A stretch of DNA of 64,000 nt from Marinimicrobium hydrolyticum (GTDB taxonomy: Bacteria > Pseudomonadota > Gammaproteobacteria > Pseudomonadales > Cellvibrionaceae): assembly GCF_030848505.1 (NCBI RefSeq), contig NZ_JAVDDU010000007.1:62001-126000 (forward strand), given 5' to 3'. Position numbers and translations under genes: made by a program. The notes beneath the pieces were generated by a model that saw only the letters and a program-made list of their open reading frames with translations, was not told the origin of the DNA and searched no databases. Shown here piece after piece: positions 63,602 through 64,000 of the stretch; within the stretch, counting starts at the first letter, position 1; every line of letters starts with the position of its first letter.

Positions 63602-64000
63602 ATGTTATCAGGTCTAGCCCGACTCTATCGGGCTGTTATTCTCAGGCATCCAGTGTTGGTTTTGACGCTAGTGGCACTGATCAGTGCGCTCGCCGCGTTT
63701 GGGTTACCTAACTTTAAGTTGGACGCTTCGGCGGACTCCTTGACACTGGAAAGCGATCGCTCTCTGGATTTTTTCCGCGAAATCAACCAACGCTACCGGA
63801 CGGGCGATTTTCTGGTCGTCACCTACACGCCGCACGCGGAGATGTTTTCCGACCAGTCATTGGAGGTGCTTAAATCCCTGCACGATGACCTCGAGCAGGT
63901 GCAAGGTGTGGAGAGTGTGAATTCCATCCTCAACGTGCCCCTGTTGTACAGTCCCATGCGCAGTTTGGCTGAGCAGCAGGAGGAGACGCGTACCTTGCTG
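63602..64000 (+). CDS. RND/MMPL-family exporter, 5' part only
   Basis: The start of a large membrane protein runs off the window end (133 codons seen). ATG 63602 has AAGG upstream. It begins MLSGLARLYRAVILRHPVLV, with a first membrane helix (LVLTLVALISALAAFGLPNF), then a periplasmic part containing LDASADSLTLESDRSLDFFR and DFLVVTYTP, the pattern of predicted RND-superfamily (MMPL/HpnN-like) exporters. Only the N-terminal portion can be judged here. Confidence 0.8.
   Translation, partial: MLSGLARLYRAVILRHPVLVLTLVALISALAAFGLPNFKLDASADSLTLESDRSLDFFREINQRYRTGDFLVVTYTPHAEMFSDQSLEVLKSLHDDLEQVQGVESVNSILNVPLLYSPMRSLAEQQEETRTLL

Overview
The window reads as chromosome of a free-living, probably marine or soil gammaproteobacterium in the Pseudomonadales/Cellvibrionales neighbourhood. 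The evidence is gene order plus protein resemblance: tRNA-Gln–ispE–lolB facing hemA–prfA–prmC, prs–rplY–pth–ychF, and above all dksA–gluQ–cbrX–cbrA–cbrB–(sRNA)–pcnB–folK–panB, which is the Pseudomonas order. Species cannot be fixed from sequence alone. GC is moderately high over most of the window and visibly lower at about 33.3-35.6 kb.

Layout. 0.1-1.3 kb: end of a phage or phage satellite (P27-type small terminase) beside tRNA-Met. 1.6-14.1 kb: housekeeping block (ychF, pth, rplY, prs, tRNA-Gln, ispE, lolB, a TPR lipoprotein, hemA, prfA, prmC, a MoeB/ThiF-like E1 enzyme), with a PAS-GGDEF gene inserted between pth and ychF. 14.1-15.0 kb: gene-free, packed with palindromic repeats. 15.0-24.8 kb: PfkB kinase, mrcB, a TPR lipoprotein, tRNA-Pro, an outer-membrane protein, CsbD, a LytS/LytR pair with an alpha/beta hydrolase, a tandem UspA protein and an AAC(3)-I-like acetyltransferase. 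24.9-32.7 kb: signalling cluster with a BaeS/BaeR-like pair, two near-identical small periplasmic proteins in a duplicated 484-bp block, a membrane DUF2271-like protein, and a hybrid histidine kinase with a REC-GGDEF partner. 32.8-36.0 kb: low-GC accessory stretch of tiny secreted and membrane ORFs, ending in a stray panB 3' fragment. 36.3-38.5 kb: envelope-stress style genes (DUF883-like with an in-frame TGA, holin-like, DUF3618). 38.6-48.8 kb: panB, deoxynucleoside kinase, folK, pcnB, cbrB, cbrA, cbrX, gluQ, dksA. 49.2-54 kb: sfsA and a Zur-type zinc-uptake operon (His-rich TonB receptor and His-rich beta-propeller lipoprotein). 54-64 kb: Rieske protein, DegS-like protease, htpX, cNMP-binding protein, TfoX-C protein, LdcB-like peptidase, MFS transporter, cysE, ppa, an FHA protein and the start of an RND/MMPL exporter.

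The most interesting element is the unannotated interval between cbrB and pcnB (41,976-42,700, minus strand). It holds a sigma-54 -24/-12 promoter, an upstream palindrome TGTTAC-N14-GTAACA with extra half-sites, an A-rich transcript with repeated AACAACAA-type Hfq/Crc motifs, and a Rho-independent terminator. Together these describe a CrcZ-like carbon-catabolite-repression sRNA of about 290 nt controlled by CbrAB. Other leads are the 11-bp phased operator repeats shared by the BaeSR-like operon and both small periplasmic genes, a Zur-box-controlled zinc operon, a chromosomal AAC(3)-I relative, two structured repeat elements whose stems differ while a core is conserved, and the duplicated panB 3' end.
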